64,000 nucleotides of DNA, from contig CM034392.1 in NCBI GenBank assembly GCA_019925095.2, positions 19,076,387-19,140,386 on the forward strand, given 5' to 3'. Below the pieces are notes generated by a model. The model did no database searches, was not told the origin of the DNA, and was given only the letters and a program-made list of their open reading frames with translations. Positions within the stretch are counted from its first letter, which is position 1. Every line of letters begins with the position of its first letter. Of the stretch, positions 32,827-47,800 are shown piece by piece. Source of the stretch: Dendrolimus kikuchii (taxonomy: Eukaryota; Arthropoda; Insecta; Lepidoptera; Lasiocampidae). A program made the position numbers and the translations under genes.

Positions 32827-35800
32827 GTGAGTAAAAACAATTCGTTAATATTTACCCACAACTTTTTCTATAAAGCTATTAATAACACCGGCCTAGAAAA
32901 GTGGTCTGTATTTTTGAGCAGACCCATCTAATGTATTTCGATACGTTGAATTCGAATCTGGAAGTCTATTTGGTCCATACACTTTAAAAATTTTGATGAT
33001 GATGATTGATGGGTCTGGTCAAAAGTACAGATTACTTGTTTTGAGGGCCAGTGTAATTAAATCGGGTACATGAATAGTTCTAATTTCTTGCCCAATTTCT
33101 TTGGACTATTACACCTAACAAGTGTCTCCCTTTATATGACCTTGTAACGTTAAACTTTTTGTCACGAAGATCAATTGTTCTAACTAGGACTGATGACAAA
33201 ATAGTATTGAAACAAATACTTTTGCCGTTGAATAATCGCGCGGAAGGCACCAAAATTTCGAAGAAAGTATGATCTGCCTCTACCCATCCTGCCAGAAAGG
33301 CTACACTTGCTAAAGACCTTGCTAAACGCTGTTGTACATAATTGTACAGAGTATCAATGGCGTAACTAAGGAGAATTGTGATTGACACAGATTATGAATA
33401 CTTCATACGGCAATAATAGCTTAATTTAAAATATTATCATTACTGAAATGTAAAACTGCTTTAAACAGCCTCACTGTAATATAATATCGTTATTCAATAT
33501 ACTTACTAAGTTTAAAAAGGGATATTTTGCAAGCTGTACTTTTACAGATATAGATTTATTCAAGCATACAAATTGTCTTGTTGAGGGGACCCAAGTAAGA
33601 AAATCCGTTGATGGTAGTTCGGGTGACGCTGATTCAGTTTATTTTAAAAGTAAACTAGAAGATACCCTATTTATGTCTTGGAACTTCAAAGGAAAGTACG
33701 AAAATTCTAATTACAAAAAAATAATAAGTATTGCAACAACCCATAATAACCTAGAATTACTGTTGTACGTAGTGAGTCTTTGTAAAATCTGGAAATATAT
33801 AATTTTAGTTTGACGTTATTAATGCTCTAAAATGTTGTTATGATGATTTAAATATTTGTCTGCACGTCAAAGATATCATCTACAGTTTCATATAATACTT
33901 ATTGTATAATCGGCAGTTAAACATTATCACATTATTATTATAGAAGCCAAAACTAAGCAAGTTACGCTAGCGTTAAGGCTAATGTAAATCGGACCACTCT
34001 GGAGTCCATCTCAGACACTCAGATATCCTGTACATAATAAATAACGGGAAGTTAGCTTATGAACTTTAATAAAATCGGAATGGAACCTGGGACCACTGCG
34101 TTCCACTGAGCTGGGCCAGCAAAGACTTAGCCCACTCAACCACAAAAGACTTCGTCTTATTTGTCTTGATCGCTAAATTAGACACTGTTTGTTGTTTTAC
34201 ACAGTTATAGCTTAGTCATGTTTACATAGAACATAGTGACGTTTATGTCGTTAATTTGAATTTAAAACTAGATTTTTTTATCTAGAAAGACGAGAACGAA
34301 AGGTGAGATGTCCCCAGAGGCATATATGCATAAATTGGGTAACGATGGCGTGAACAATTTCCAAAGAAATACTGCGGACGCAAACATTTCATCTGGCTTG
34401 GACAATTCTAGGTATATGGTTTCAAATCACATTCTTAGAAAACAAATCGGAATTCATTTTAAATAAAAGGAATGAGTTTTGTTGTATATTAATAATTTCC
34501 TAATATTTAGAATATATTATTGCAGCATTTTCAGTGCCGACGAGATGAGTGTTCAAAAAGGAGCTACCTTTCCTTTTAAGTCTACGCCAAGTGGTAACCT
34601 TAAAGTTCTATCGAATCAAGTAATGCATTAATTGTACGCTAACTTATTATTTTTCTTATAAATAATTGCTATAGTCTAAATTCTGACTTTTAGGTTGTTT
34701 TCCAATCCTCTACTGTAGGAGTTTTATTGGCAGACCCTACACAAGCACAAGTAGAAGTTAAATTTGAAGGTAAAGCAGCTGGTGAACCTTATGATGAAGC
34801 ATCACATTTCGTAAGATTTTTATATATATTTTATGAATATTCACTTTCTGTTGTCTGCTATACTATTTGTATCAAATTTATTATTTTTATAATTCAAGGA
34901 TAATGACATAGAATCTGAACCACAATTAAAATACAGTCCAAGAGAACTATGTAACTTTGAAGTCCAAACTACGGTTATCAATCGAAATGCAAAAATGCAA
35001 TCGTCTAGTGTAAGACAAGATAAAGGAAAAGATTTAGGAAGTCTCGGCTACGCATTAGCAGAACCAATAGACTGGATCCGCGTGCAGCTGCCAAAAAAAC
35101 AAGATTTATTCAAGGAATTTTATCGAAGAATATACAACTACATGTAAAATTATCATTACAATATCATTATTATCATGAACAGACTTTGTTCCGTAGATAA
35201 AGAAAACGGACGAATGCGCATATTTGTTGTTATTATCGCACCTAACATATCTTATCATTTTACAACATGTACTGGACACAACGCATTCTGTTAAGCTTTT
35301 AACTTTATTGCTGATCTTTTATTATACACATTATTATTCACAGATATATATTACGAAGTATTCATATGTATGTGAGATGTATGATGATACTATAGCATCC
35401 TTAACAGCAATAACACGTTGCGAAGCGGTGTACATAAAATAGAAAATAAAATAAAATTTTAACGTATATGTATGACCTTCAAAAACTGTTCTTCAATGGA
35501 ACTTATTTTCAATAAAAACTTTTTAATTAGAATGTGTTGATTTAATAGAACTTTATTTTTTTCTCTGACAAACCATCGGCTTGCAGCAGGATACATGAAT
35601 AACGCAAAACAATGTATATCAGTTGATAATATAATATTTAGCATACTTCTTATTTTTTAGTTAACATTATAGTAAATCTTAATCAGCTTTAATTGCTTAC
35701 AATTTTAAGAATTTTCTCGTAATCTGTTAAAACGTAACTCATCGATGTAAATTTTATTTGCAGAAATACTGATACAGTTATTCATATAGGTGAAGATGAA

Positions 35801-38800
35801 TTTCACTGTCATCATATGGTCTTACAAGTTTACTCAGCATTTTTTGAAATGAATTCCTCAAGAGATATTGAGCTGCCTGGCGTAAGTAACTATTGTCTAA
35901 AGTGACAAAATTGTATATTTCTATTTTTTCATTATGTTCTTTACATACAACATTTTCCATTTTAGTCAAATGTAACACCGGAAGCATTTCAAGCTGTTTA
36001 TGAATGGATGATCTTCAGTGGTATGGAAAGTAATAAAGTGTTAAAAAGAGAAAATGTTTTAGATCTATTTTGCGCTGCACAATATCTAGGTATAAAAGGT
36101 AAGTACGCTGTAGGTAATCCAACATTTTCCTTTTCTATGTGCTATGTAAGATATGGTAAATATGAAATTTATTATTGCAGATTTAGAAGATCAATGCTGG
36201 TCATTTATTGTAAATGAACATTTGTTTACTGAAGATACTGCTTTTGCATTATTTAGGGAAGCTAGATCAAAAGGCATGACTCCAGTCATGGATTTAATGG
36301 TATGCCTAGTACCTAGTACCAACCACTATTTAAAAATCTGTATCAAACCGAACGTGTATTGTGTTAAATTGCAATTAAAAATAGTATACTCTTAAAATTA
36401 TCCTGTTTGTTTTATTATTAACTGTTGAAATTTTTTATTGTCTGCACAGGTGCCACGAGTGATGCGTTTTTTCCTTCCTCTTGTTGCTTCTAGAGATTTT
36501 CTAAATCTGGAACCAGAAGAAGTTATGGTATTCCTGAAATCAAATTATATATCCGTTACGAGGTAAATTTATGCTTATCTAATGGTCTTATAAATATATA
36601 GCTACTTACAAAACATGTGTCTATAAAAGTAGATAGGACATAACATTCAATAGCTATAATAATATATGGTCAACGAAATCAACAACGATATCCTAACATT
36701 CACATGTTAATAATAAATTACAATGTTACAGTGAAATAGAAGTGTTAATGGCTGGAGTTAGGTGGCTTCATGGTGACTGGGCCGCCCGTAAGCGTTTTGC
36801 AGTCGATGTGATGAAATGCGTTCGCTTTGGGTTGATCTCACCTTGGCAACTTGTGGATATTAAGAGGAACCCTGATAACGCTGAAATACTAGAAATTGTA
36901 AACGAACCTGAAATCCAACAAATGGTCGATGATGGTCTTGCGTAAATATTTCTTAGTTTTTTTTCACCTCATTAGCTGTTAATATCTATAGTAGCTCTCT
37001 AATTTCGTTAGTCCTAATAATCCAGGTATTTTTAACCTTTTTCGTCGCTTTGTTCGAGTAAATTTCGAAGCGTATAGAGACTACCTCATGATTCAGCATA
37101 AAAAGTGCTGTTTTTATATAATCCGTTCATAATCCAGATCCTTTTCATAGCCGTAGAAGAAATAAACATTAAAATAAAGTCAATCAAACACTTTTATTGT
37201 AATAGGACATGAAGAAAAAATACTAGGAATAACAAACACCTTTTTAAAAAACGAAACCATGATAATTCCCTTAAATCATATATTACTAACAATAACTAAG
37301 GGGCGCCGCTAGAAGTTATAGTTATCTAGCTTATTGGAGTAAAAACATGTTTAATATTTTCGACCTATATAATACATGTTTTACATCTTGGATCCAACGG
37401 CAATGACATTTCTAGTATTCATTCATGGTATAAATTGTACCTATTTAAAAAAAAATACTGCATATTTAGTTGTAAATGCTCCGAGAAGTAATCAAGTATA
37501 ATTAAGACTAAAATAAATTATATTATCGTAATAAAATTTTACATAAAATTAAAGTAAGTAATCTCGGTCACGTATAATATTATCAAATGTTATCAATTTA
37601 TTTTATTACCTACAACAAATAAATATCAAATTATTTTATTATCAAAAACATTGATTTTTATGAAGCGATCGATTTCAACCTGTGACCTGTCAACAGAAAG
37701 TTCGCTGACACAATCAATAACATGCTTAAGTATTTCACTGAAAAAAATGTAGACTTTTATAGAATATACTTATATTTAGATACTAGGATATGCCCGTGAC
37801 TTCGTCCACGCTTGACTTGGAAATCCCGAGGGATTTCCGGGACACAAAGTAAGTACCACATAATTTAAAGAATAATGTAAGCTATCGTTTCAGTGAAAAC
37901 TTTTCCGGAATAAGATAATTTTTAGGCACCCGAACAACTACAAACCGCTCCCAGAAACATTCCCGTGGGATTCCAGTTATTTTTTTTAAATAACTTCAAT
38001 GTATAGACACGGCACGGCATGTTTACAATTTTATAATGTCTAGTCATTAAAAAAATAAGTTTTAAATGATAAGCCTCCAAAACGCGAGAAAAGAAAGGTT
38101 TCTGATAGATGGCACCACATTTTTATACTTTTGTATTTTAAGATTTAGGAGTTTTCAGTGTTACGTTTACTGGACAATTGACGATCTTGACTTTAGTATT
38201 CTGCTGTATTCTTCTTACGTAATACAAGTGTGGATGAAATATTGTTTATTGTAGTAATGTAAATGTTAACATCTTTTGTAGTTAGATACAATGTTGTTAT
38301 ATATAAATCAAGGTACTAAATTACGTCAACTAACGTCATTGAACCGATTATTACAATATAGCTTTTTTATTATTATTAACAACTCTACGGACTCGAGTTC
38401 CGTATCCTTTTTTACAACTTAATTTCTAGATTATTTTAATTTAATTTAACATGCTTATTAGTTATTTTGGTTCTTGTGTGTGACATTAATTTATTGATTT
38501 TTGTGTTGAGGTGTATGTGTCTTACGAATAACTTATTATATTAATTTATTCTAGTTTTAATACTAAACTTATACTAATGTAGAGTGTATCTGTTACACTA
38601 TAACTTTAAACTTTGCAAACATAAGTTTAAAGTTATATACTCGTATATAAACTATGATAAAACCAAGTTATTTATCTCTCTTTTATGAAAATGTAGATTT
38701 TATTATAAGCTGTTTTGTTAAAAATTGAAGGAGTAAAATGGTGTCATGTCAACAATAAGGAGATGATTTGGTGAATTTTCTTCTTAACTTAAAGTAACTA

Positions 38801-41800
38801 TACAAAAATTACGATAAAACCAAGTTTTGTCTCATATTATGAAAGTTGTATTTTTTTTGGTAACGGTACACGGTAAATAACCGTGTAAATAACGCATCTT
38901 GTTCCCCCTTCGCATATTTAAGATTAAATATGTACTTTGGGTATTGCGTATTGATTTCGCTTCTAAATTTCCAAACTTCATTATATCCAATTTGACATTT
39001 TACAGAAAGAGATACTAAATGTTAAAACAATTACATTACCCTTGTAGACATCTGCTAAATAGCAGCATTCGAATTTACCTACAGTAATTATTCATAACTC
39101 TTATATTCATTTTCATAATAAATTTCAATTAATTCCCTGTCATTGTTGAGTAATTAAATTCCTAATACCATAATGAAAATCATCTGTAAACACATACACG
39201 AGTGATATCACGTACGGTATTTCCCCAAACTCTAATGTAACGTCCAAAATATGTTTGTTTGTTATTGTATATTTTTTCAGCTATGTCATCATAAAATACT
39301 GGTATGGAAATAATTCTAAGAACTATTACCATTGGATCGACGTTCTTGGTCTCACTGAGCCGGCAGAAAGGAACTGGATTGGAGAAGAGAAGGTTTATTC
39401 TTTTAATCCTCTATAAAATACCTATATAATACAATTTGATTATGAATTATGATTTGTATTGAACAAAAGTTTCATTTTTATCTATCCAATATTCTGGAAA
39501 TCCTATACTACGAGGGTGAATCAAAAAGTTTTTGGAATCAATATAAATACAAAAAATTTAACAAAAATATTTTATTTTTCTACGTAATCTCCCTCCAATT
39601 CAATGCATTTAGAATAACGCGTTTCTAACTTCCTTATTCCTTGCGAACAAATTGTTGTTCTTAAGTCTCGAAAAACTCCTTTTCGGCAGCCATAACCGCA
39701 GTCAGTATCTTGAAATTTAGTTCCACGAATTTCCTATTTTAATTTTGGGAATAAGCTAAAATCACTTGGGGTAAGTCCGAAGAATATAGTGGATGGTCAA
39801 GAAGATTGAAACCAGCACAGTGGATTGCGTTAAACGCAACTTCCGATCGATGAGTGGAAGCGTTATCATAAAGAAACAACACGCCCAACGATAGTTATCC
39901 ACAACGTTTTTCTTTAATCGCTTCACACACTTTCGGATTTAAATTTGCATAATAAGATCCAGTAATCGTCTGGCCTTTTGCCATGTAATCAATAAAAAAG
40001 ATTCTTTCACTATCCCAAAACATTGAGGCCGTAACTTTGCCAGCGGTAGGAGCAACTTGAAATTTCTTAATGGATGGAGAGGATGGTCGTTTCCAAGACA
40101 TGCTTTATCTCTTAATTTCAGGATCGAAATACTAGGCTCATGTTGCATTCATGGTGACAAGGCAACTGCAAAATTTTTCCGAATTATGCTGGAACATTTA
40201 GAGATTACGCTTAGAAATTTCCAAACGTTGCTTTTTGTATTTGTCGGTAACATTCGTGGCACCCATCTTGTCGACACTTTTTTGAACCCCACTGAATCAG
40301 TTAAAGCAACATGTTTTATAGTTATTCTTCTGACTTCCAAAACCAGATTGTCAACCTTTTTTCCGTAGCGGAGGTTGAAGGCCACCCAAAACGCGGGCCA
40401 TCTTTATAGCTGATCTATCTCTTTTAAATTCAGCCACCCAGTCCGCAACCGTAGAATAGGGTACAGTATCATCCCCTAATGCGTCTTGAATGTCTGAATT
40501 TTTTTTTAGTAGACACATATTTCAAGCTAGATATTTTATCACCGCACGTAACTTATTTTTATTCATAATTTTGCGTTTTTAGCAAATCGAACTGAAAAAA
40601 ACAAGTGAAAGTTGGTATAAATATTGTCTGAGTGACACTCTTTAATTTGAATATCGAACTTCTCCCAAAAAGCTTTTATATATGTGCATTTCTAAGAACT
40701 TTTTGATTCACCAAGGTAATTTATTTCTTAAAACAATCCAAAGTCCGCTGTAATCAAAATTATAAGTAAACAATATTTTCGAGTTGGTTCTTTTAAAGCT
40801 AATAAATGTTAGATTTGTTTACAATTTATCAGTACCTCTAGAATTTCTGGGACGCCGTGCTTTAGGAATTCCCATGGGGCTAACATAGTATATACTTCGG
40901 ACCTCTATCCCAAGAAAGCTATTTCCTTTTCCGGGATAAAAAGTACCCTATATTGCCGTTAATTAAAGTAGATAAGTTTATCCCGACAATGGAAAGAGTT
41001 TATAGTACTAGATCATCCATAGATTTAATTATTGAATCCTATTTCACTGAACGTAGGCAAGAGAGTCTCCCTTAAGAGAGCAGCAGCGCATTTGTAGCAC
41101 CTTTGGTGTTGTAAATGTCAATAGGCGATGGTAACCGCTATCCATCAAGTGGGCCGTCTGTCTGTCTGCTGAACTCCTGCAATAAAAAAAAATAAAAAAA
41201 TGCAGTTTTAAAAATGTTATCCGTGCAGGAACGGAGAAAAAATACAATTCCTGCGGCCGGGCGGCCTGTCGTAAGAGGCGACAAAACAACCCACAGCCAG
41301 GTGGTAGGGTATTTGTCCAACTGGATGGCTACTACCCCTGGTCTAGAGTATACCGCCATAACAACCTTGTGTTGTGTTCCGGATTTAGTGACCAGGTTCC
41401 AGGCTCCCTTAAGAGAGCAGTAGCGCATTTGTAGCACCTTTGGTGTTGCAAATGTCCATAGGCGATGGTAACCGCTTTCCATCAAGTGAGCCGTCTGCCT
41501 GTCTGCTGAACTCCTGCAATAAAAAATTAAATGCTGATAATACCCTGTTAGAAATTCTGCATTGTCGGTTGTTGTCTTTTATGTTCAGATCTTTAAAACA
41601 CATAATAGGAAATTATATGTCAATCGGTTTATTAGCAATGCAATTAAAGTTAAAAGGACACAAATAACATATCAATCAAACTTACTATCACGGTTGTAAG
41701 GGTAATATACCTTATAAATTATAAATAATACTTACTAAGAATTACAACTATTAATGAAGTCAGTTGTTTTTTCCAACAATAACTGCATGTGCGAAGATAT

Positions 41801-44800
41801 GACTGGAAAAAATGTAAACAGGAAAACGCTGCACTGATCAATACATATTCTGTCTGGAGTATATACATAAAATTGTAAATTAATAGAGCTTTTGACGCGC
41901 CTTCATTTACGTAACTCAGGCGAAGTACAAATATACCGAACTTTATGATAAGTCCATTAGTAAGGCCATGAAAAAGATCAGAAATATACAAACATCCAAA
42001 AGCACTTTCACATTTATTTAAATTTATAATATTTAGTGATATTTTATATAGCTGGAGTACAGTAGACAGGTTGACGACCCACCCAATGAAAGGTTACCGT
42101 CACCTAAGTATGGGTAATTGTAACACCAAAGGTGCTGTCAATGTGCTGCCGGCCTCAAAAGCGAGATGGAATCTGGCTACTAATGCTCGAACACAAAGTT
42201 CAAGGTTGTTTTGACGCAATATTTGGACCAGGGTGGTAGCCATCTAGACGGGCAAATGCTCTGCCACCAGTAAATACTTCATTAATAAATGTAATACATC
42301 ATCTCGTATGAAACAGTGCTTACGCAGGATCTGTAATAACTAATGGAAGAAGAATATAAATATTTATAAATGCTATAATTGACTTGCCTTGTTGATTTCT
42401 CTCATCTTTTTCCCTAAGTGTCGCGTAATATCGATTATTCGTCATTTTATGTGCGTAATATTTGTAACTATTTCTGATCTAGTTTTGATAGCGTGTTTTA
42501 AATATATATTTCTTGCCGCTTCTTCTCCTTAACTGCAATAACACGTTGCAAAGCGGTGTACATAGAGTAGGAGGTAAAATTAAATTTTAACTTATTTATA
42601 ACTTTCAAAAAGTGTTCTTCAGCCGAACTTATTTTGAATAAAAACTTTTGAATTTGAATTTATGAAATTGAAAAGAAACATATTATGAGTTTCAAACTTT
42701 GTCTTAAAATATCTTATTATTAATAATAAAATATTAGTTGAGTCTGGTGGGGTTTTTCTAGCTCAAAACGTGAGTCTTGTGGCGCTCTCATAATGTAGGA
42801 TTTGGGGGCTTTTTCAAAATGACATCTTTTCTGAGCGTTTGTCGGTGTCCGAGGGCGAAAATAAAGTTTGACCGATATCACGCACAATATTATTATTATC
42901 TCTAATTATTTTGTAGGCCTTATCTACCTTACCAAGGTCCCTTTGAATCCTATAAATATAGACAAGACATATACTGGCTGCCTCCTTAACGTAAAATAGG
43001 GTGATATTCTTGTTGGTGGTAGGGACGTGTGTTACTACTTACATCGCAAAGGTTTTTTTTAGAATCACGTAACGTATAATGCTTTCCTGGAATATCTTGA
43101 GCAATACACAGTACCAAAAGACCAGATGTATCAGCAGATGGCCATGATGCAACCACCGAGGCGAAACGACGATATACCAGGTAAATTAAGCCGATGTAAT
43201 AACGTCTGTAGAAGAGTGTTTAATGTTATATTAATTTATTGCTCCCCTTATAGACCAAAAACAAACAGTGGTTCAAATGGGTGCAATTTTTGCTAGAGAG
43301 ATTTTTCCCGTTTATTGTAATTTCATACTTAACATGTGAATGTTAGAGTTGCATTTTACACGAATGTTTATTCATATAATGAACAGAGAAAAGTAGCACG
43401 CTACCACGCACAACACTTTGAGTTGGTAATGTAATTATAATGCGTATGTAGCTTAATGGTCTGCGCACTCGTGTTTTAAGCAACACGGGTTCGATTCCTA
43501 GTCATAGGCAGTTTTCTAACCCAGTATTGTTACAGTAATTTAGTGCTGACGGCGAAGGAAAACATTGCGATAAAAACTGCACGTCGAAATCCCTATTAAT
43601 ATTATAAATCGAAAGTAACTCTGCCTGTCTATGTGTTTGTCTGTTACGCTTTCACGAGAAAACTACTGGACCGATTTGGCTGAAACTCGGTATATATATA
43701 TTTTTTCGACGCAGAGGATGGACATACGGTACTTTTTATCCCGAAAAATGGGATAGTTTCCGCGATAAAAATATAATTGGCTCTATGTTTGTTATGCTTT
43801 TACGGAAAAACTATTAGACCGATTTGACTGAAATTCGGTATATATGTAATTTTAATACCGAGACAAGGAATACTTTTCATCTCGGATAATAGGATAGATT
43901 TCGGGATAGATTTATGTAAAATGGCAGAAGATACTATTCTTCTTCCATGGTCATACTTAGGCTTAGAATGGCGAAGGTAAATTTCTTGGAGTAGACTTTG
44001 ATAGGCTTTTGTGACCAGATATTTTCACAAGCGCTCAAAATCTAACATTGTTATTCTAAAGTAAGAGCCTGAAAAAGGATCTTTATTAAATCAAGAAAAC
44101 TCGGTTTTAAAACGGCTTGTGATCTTTTATGTATGACAGCATACAATAACAATATTAACATGTAAAAGATATTTTATATGAGTTAATATTGTTATATCAG
44201 TACGATTACATACAAAGACGAAGTTTCCATTGGTAATCGTCCGTCAGATTAAAATATTTTTTTGTAGAATACCAATATAGAGTTATTATTTTTATTTAAG
44301 GCTCCTTACGTGGTATGGACAATGATAAAATGGACATGCGAAGACCTAAACTAGATTTCCCGTTACCTGCTACATTAAAAGGCTTTACTGGCGATAAAGA
44401 CAAGTCTTTTCCAACAATGAGTGAATTTTTCGAAAATAGGAGAAAGGTTTTACTTAAGTCTTTTCAACTTATATTTTTTAATCAAAGACTGGAACACGGC
44501 CAACAAGGAATGTATATCGTTATGTACCTCAATGTCTGAAAATAACACATACCTACATTCATATTTTCTAAATACATAATGGTAAACTTGTGACATGAAA
44601 CTACATACATTAGGCAGCTTAGGGACAATCCTAGTAAAGCTTTTTATCCGTGCAGGAACGGAGAAAGAATACAATTTCCTGCGGCCGGGCCGCCTGTCGT
44701 AAAAGGTGACAAAACAACCCACAGCCAGGTGGTAGGGCATTTGCCCGACTGGATGGCTACCACCCCTGGTCCAAAGTATGTCGCCATAACAACCTTGAGT

Positions 44801-47800
44801 TGTGTTCCGGCATTAGTGATCAGATTCCAGTCTCCCTTAAGAGAGCAGCAGCGCATTTGTAGCACCTTTGGTGTTGCAAATGTCTATAGGCGATGATAAC
44901 CGCTTTCCATCAAGTGGGCTGTCTGCCTGTCTGTTGAGCTCCTGCAATCAATAAATAAATAAAAATTTTAGTCGTTTCTAATTATTTTTTTTATACTTTG
45001 ATGTCTTATTAATAATTTTATGTCTAAAGCCTCTTTGCCCACCGATCTATAGAAAAGGGGTCAATGCTCGGACCATAAAGTTTAAAGCACATCACACATT
45101 TAAAATTAATTTTGCTTTTCTTTTCCTTTAAATACCAATGACCATTAATCAACATATTTTCTTAAGTTTTAGCAATTGTTACAAGTTAATAAAATTGAAT
45201 TTTACAAAATAAAATGCATACCGCACTCAAAACTTTTAAAACATAATTTTAATTAATAATAAATTAATTACTTTCCGTAACACAGTTCTAAGTACGGTAA
45301 TCATTTTTTATGTATCTTATAACAGGCAGATAGTTTTTATATCATACAAGTATACCTGTTACATCTCTGTAGTAGATGAAGACCTCAGCTCAAATAGTAA
45401 CTAAGTAGATTATTGGGCCATTTTAAGAAGATTTAATTATTTTAATAATTAACTTGTAGTGCATATAAAATCTGAAGCAAAATGAATTTGCTGCGAAATT
45501 TTAATAAGTGTGACTACTTATTTCTGAAATATAAGGCTGCTTGAATGGTTAATGAAAATAATATTTTTGCAACTATTGGTATTTCAAAAATTTCAGGTAC
45601 AAGACATTAGGCAGTTATCGCCTACTAATCGGTCACCAGTACTGGAAATGGATATGCCGATTTCGGCACGTTCCGAACGCAGACGAAGTCCTGATTCATA
45701 CAGTCAGCAAAAACTGTTTCATGTAATTGATTGTTTTTAAGTGCGTAGGGCGTAATTTTAAAGTTTGCTCAAGCAAATACAAAAACCACTTAGAGGGAAA
45801 TTTCCGCCGAGGTTTTTTAATGATACAGCATGGGGTTATTTGAGACGGGCATTATAATTAAATGAAATGCCTGTAGGCCACCGTAACAACTTTCCATCAC
45901 AATAAACTCACTATTTGCCTGCGTTTGGTATTGCGAAACACCATTTATATAAATCTTCTCGACACTTTTTTATTTTAGTTTATTTCTGAAGTGTTTTTGC
46001 TCATAAGAAAAGAATTATTCATTTATAGATAAATATTATAAATAACTTTATGTTTAAAAGTAGATTTAATTTTTGATTATAGTAAATTAGATTTGAGATT
46101 TTACGTTTGTAGTAGTGTATGGTCAACATATAAATACATAAACTAATACTTCTTTTATAGGCAGGTACTTAATATGAAACCAATAATATTAAACGATATT
46201 AAAATAATCAATATTAATATTAAACATAATTTTTAATACTAAATTGTTGTTCCCTGTTCTGAAGAATGACACTTGCTTTCTGATAGGACCTTTTCGACGG
46301 AAGTCAGTGATATTCCGGTTGATTTAGCAACTAATTGAGCGGGAGTCATGATACTGCTCGGATTGCTATTGCACTCATTTTTGAAATATTTGTACAAATT
46401 TAAATACACTTTTTTAGTTTGTGAAGTCAAAAGCTTACCTCGACCACGTTTCAACATCGAAACCATTTTTATTAACAAATTTAATTTCAAATAAGAAAAT
46501 TAGCAACAAATAATAACACTGAACAATAAATAACATGAATGAACCACAAATTAAATCAATTAATTCATTAATTATTAAACTAAAACCAAAACTAAACCAA
46601 ATAGACCTCACAACAATTAGCAATGTAAATAATAATTATTTAATTTTGAAAATAAAAATAAAAGTTTTCTTTCATTTCTTATCAAATATCATGTAACTGT
46701 TAATAATTTTTATGTTAAAACAATAAATAAATGCTTTACTTCTTTGTCTGTTTACTAGTACCACCTGCTATCGAATAGTTGATTTATCTTTTATACAATA
46801 AATAAATTACTTTTGACATGTTGATGATCTATTAATCATGTGTCAAAAATAAAATAATCATAAGACAATAACCATTAGTTGTCTTTTAAAAACTAAAATA
46901 AACTAAGTTATAAAGTACAAGCGATTATAGACTGTGTAATAAATCGCTGCCAGATGGGAGCGTGCCCAGAAGGCTGGCTGCATTGCCGCGCTGTATGGCG
47001 ATGCTTATTTTTTGGGCGAAATATGAGCTAGCCTTCTGATCACGGGATATTATTTAATTGATTTTCATTATTGAATTTTGATTGTAAATATATTTTTTTT
47101 TATTCAAAATGTAACGAACCTCTTTTTGGTGACTGTACAAGGAATTTTAAATTTCAAGTTTAGAATTCCTGTAAATATACTAATATTACTACGAACGCAA
47201 AACACTTTTCACAGCTAATTTACCCATATGTATTTTGATTATTTATATTTACTATATACTGTAGGAACAACAAAGGAAGCAGCTAGAACAGTCGCCGCCA
47301 CGAAAAGCAAAAGCTGAGTGTTCGGCTCTCCACAGCAATTGCAGCAAACGCGTCATACAACAAATTCACACGTGCACAGTCCAAAAAGACAACGTAATTT
47401 ATTTTCTTGAATATATAAATTATTTCGTACCCCTTACAAATATATTTTCGCAAAGTTGCCCCTACATTTTTGTAAATACACCAAACTTTTCCTGTATGTA
47501 TGCTAGATTTCATACATCTAGGGCACGTTACACTAGTATCTCACAACGCCCAAAATGATCCATCTGCCGTTCCACATGGCGACCACGTCGTGGCGAAAAC
47601 GTCACTAATGACTTCATTATTTTCGATCACACAGCGCTCACAAGGACCCATGTCAAGAGGTGGATCGAAGTAGGCGACAGAGTATTAATTCTCTCTACTG
47701 ATTAACATTGAAAAAGGCGCGATTTTTAAATCAACCAATGACATTGTGTATTTCGTCGTTAATGACATCAACGCTCCATAATCCGTTCCACTAGAGTTTA

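Noticed and set aside
33080..33388. 102-codon minus-strand ORF in Kelch intron 1
   Set aside because: No recognisable domain, repeat match or splice context. Could be transposon debris.
43440..43515. tRNA gene
   Set aside because: A- and B-box-like words are present but the arms do not pair, and a SINE body follows.
46920..47050. GC-richer inverted patch as a gene
   Set aside because: Only a short imperfect inverted repeat (AGAAGGCTGGCT / AGCTAGCCTTCT), with no ORF. Probably repeat debris.
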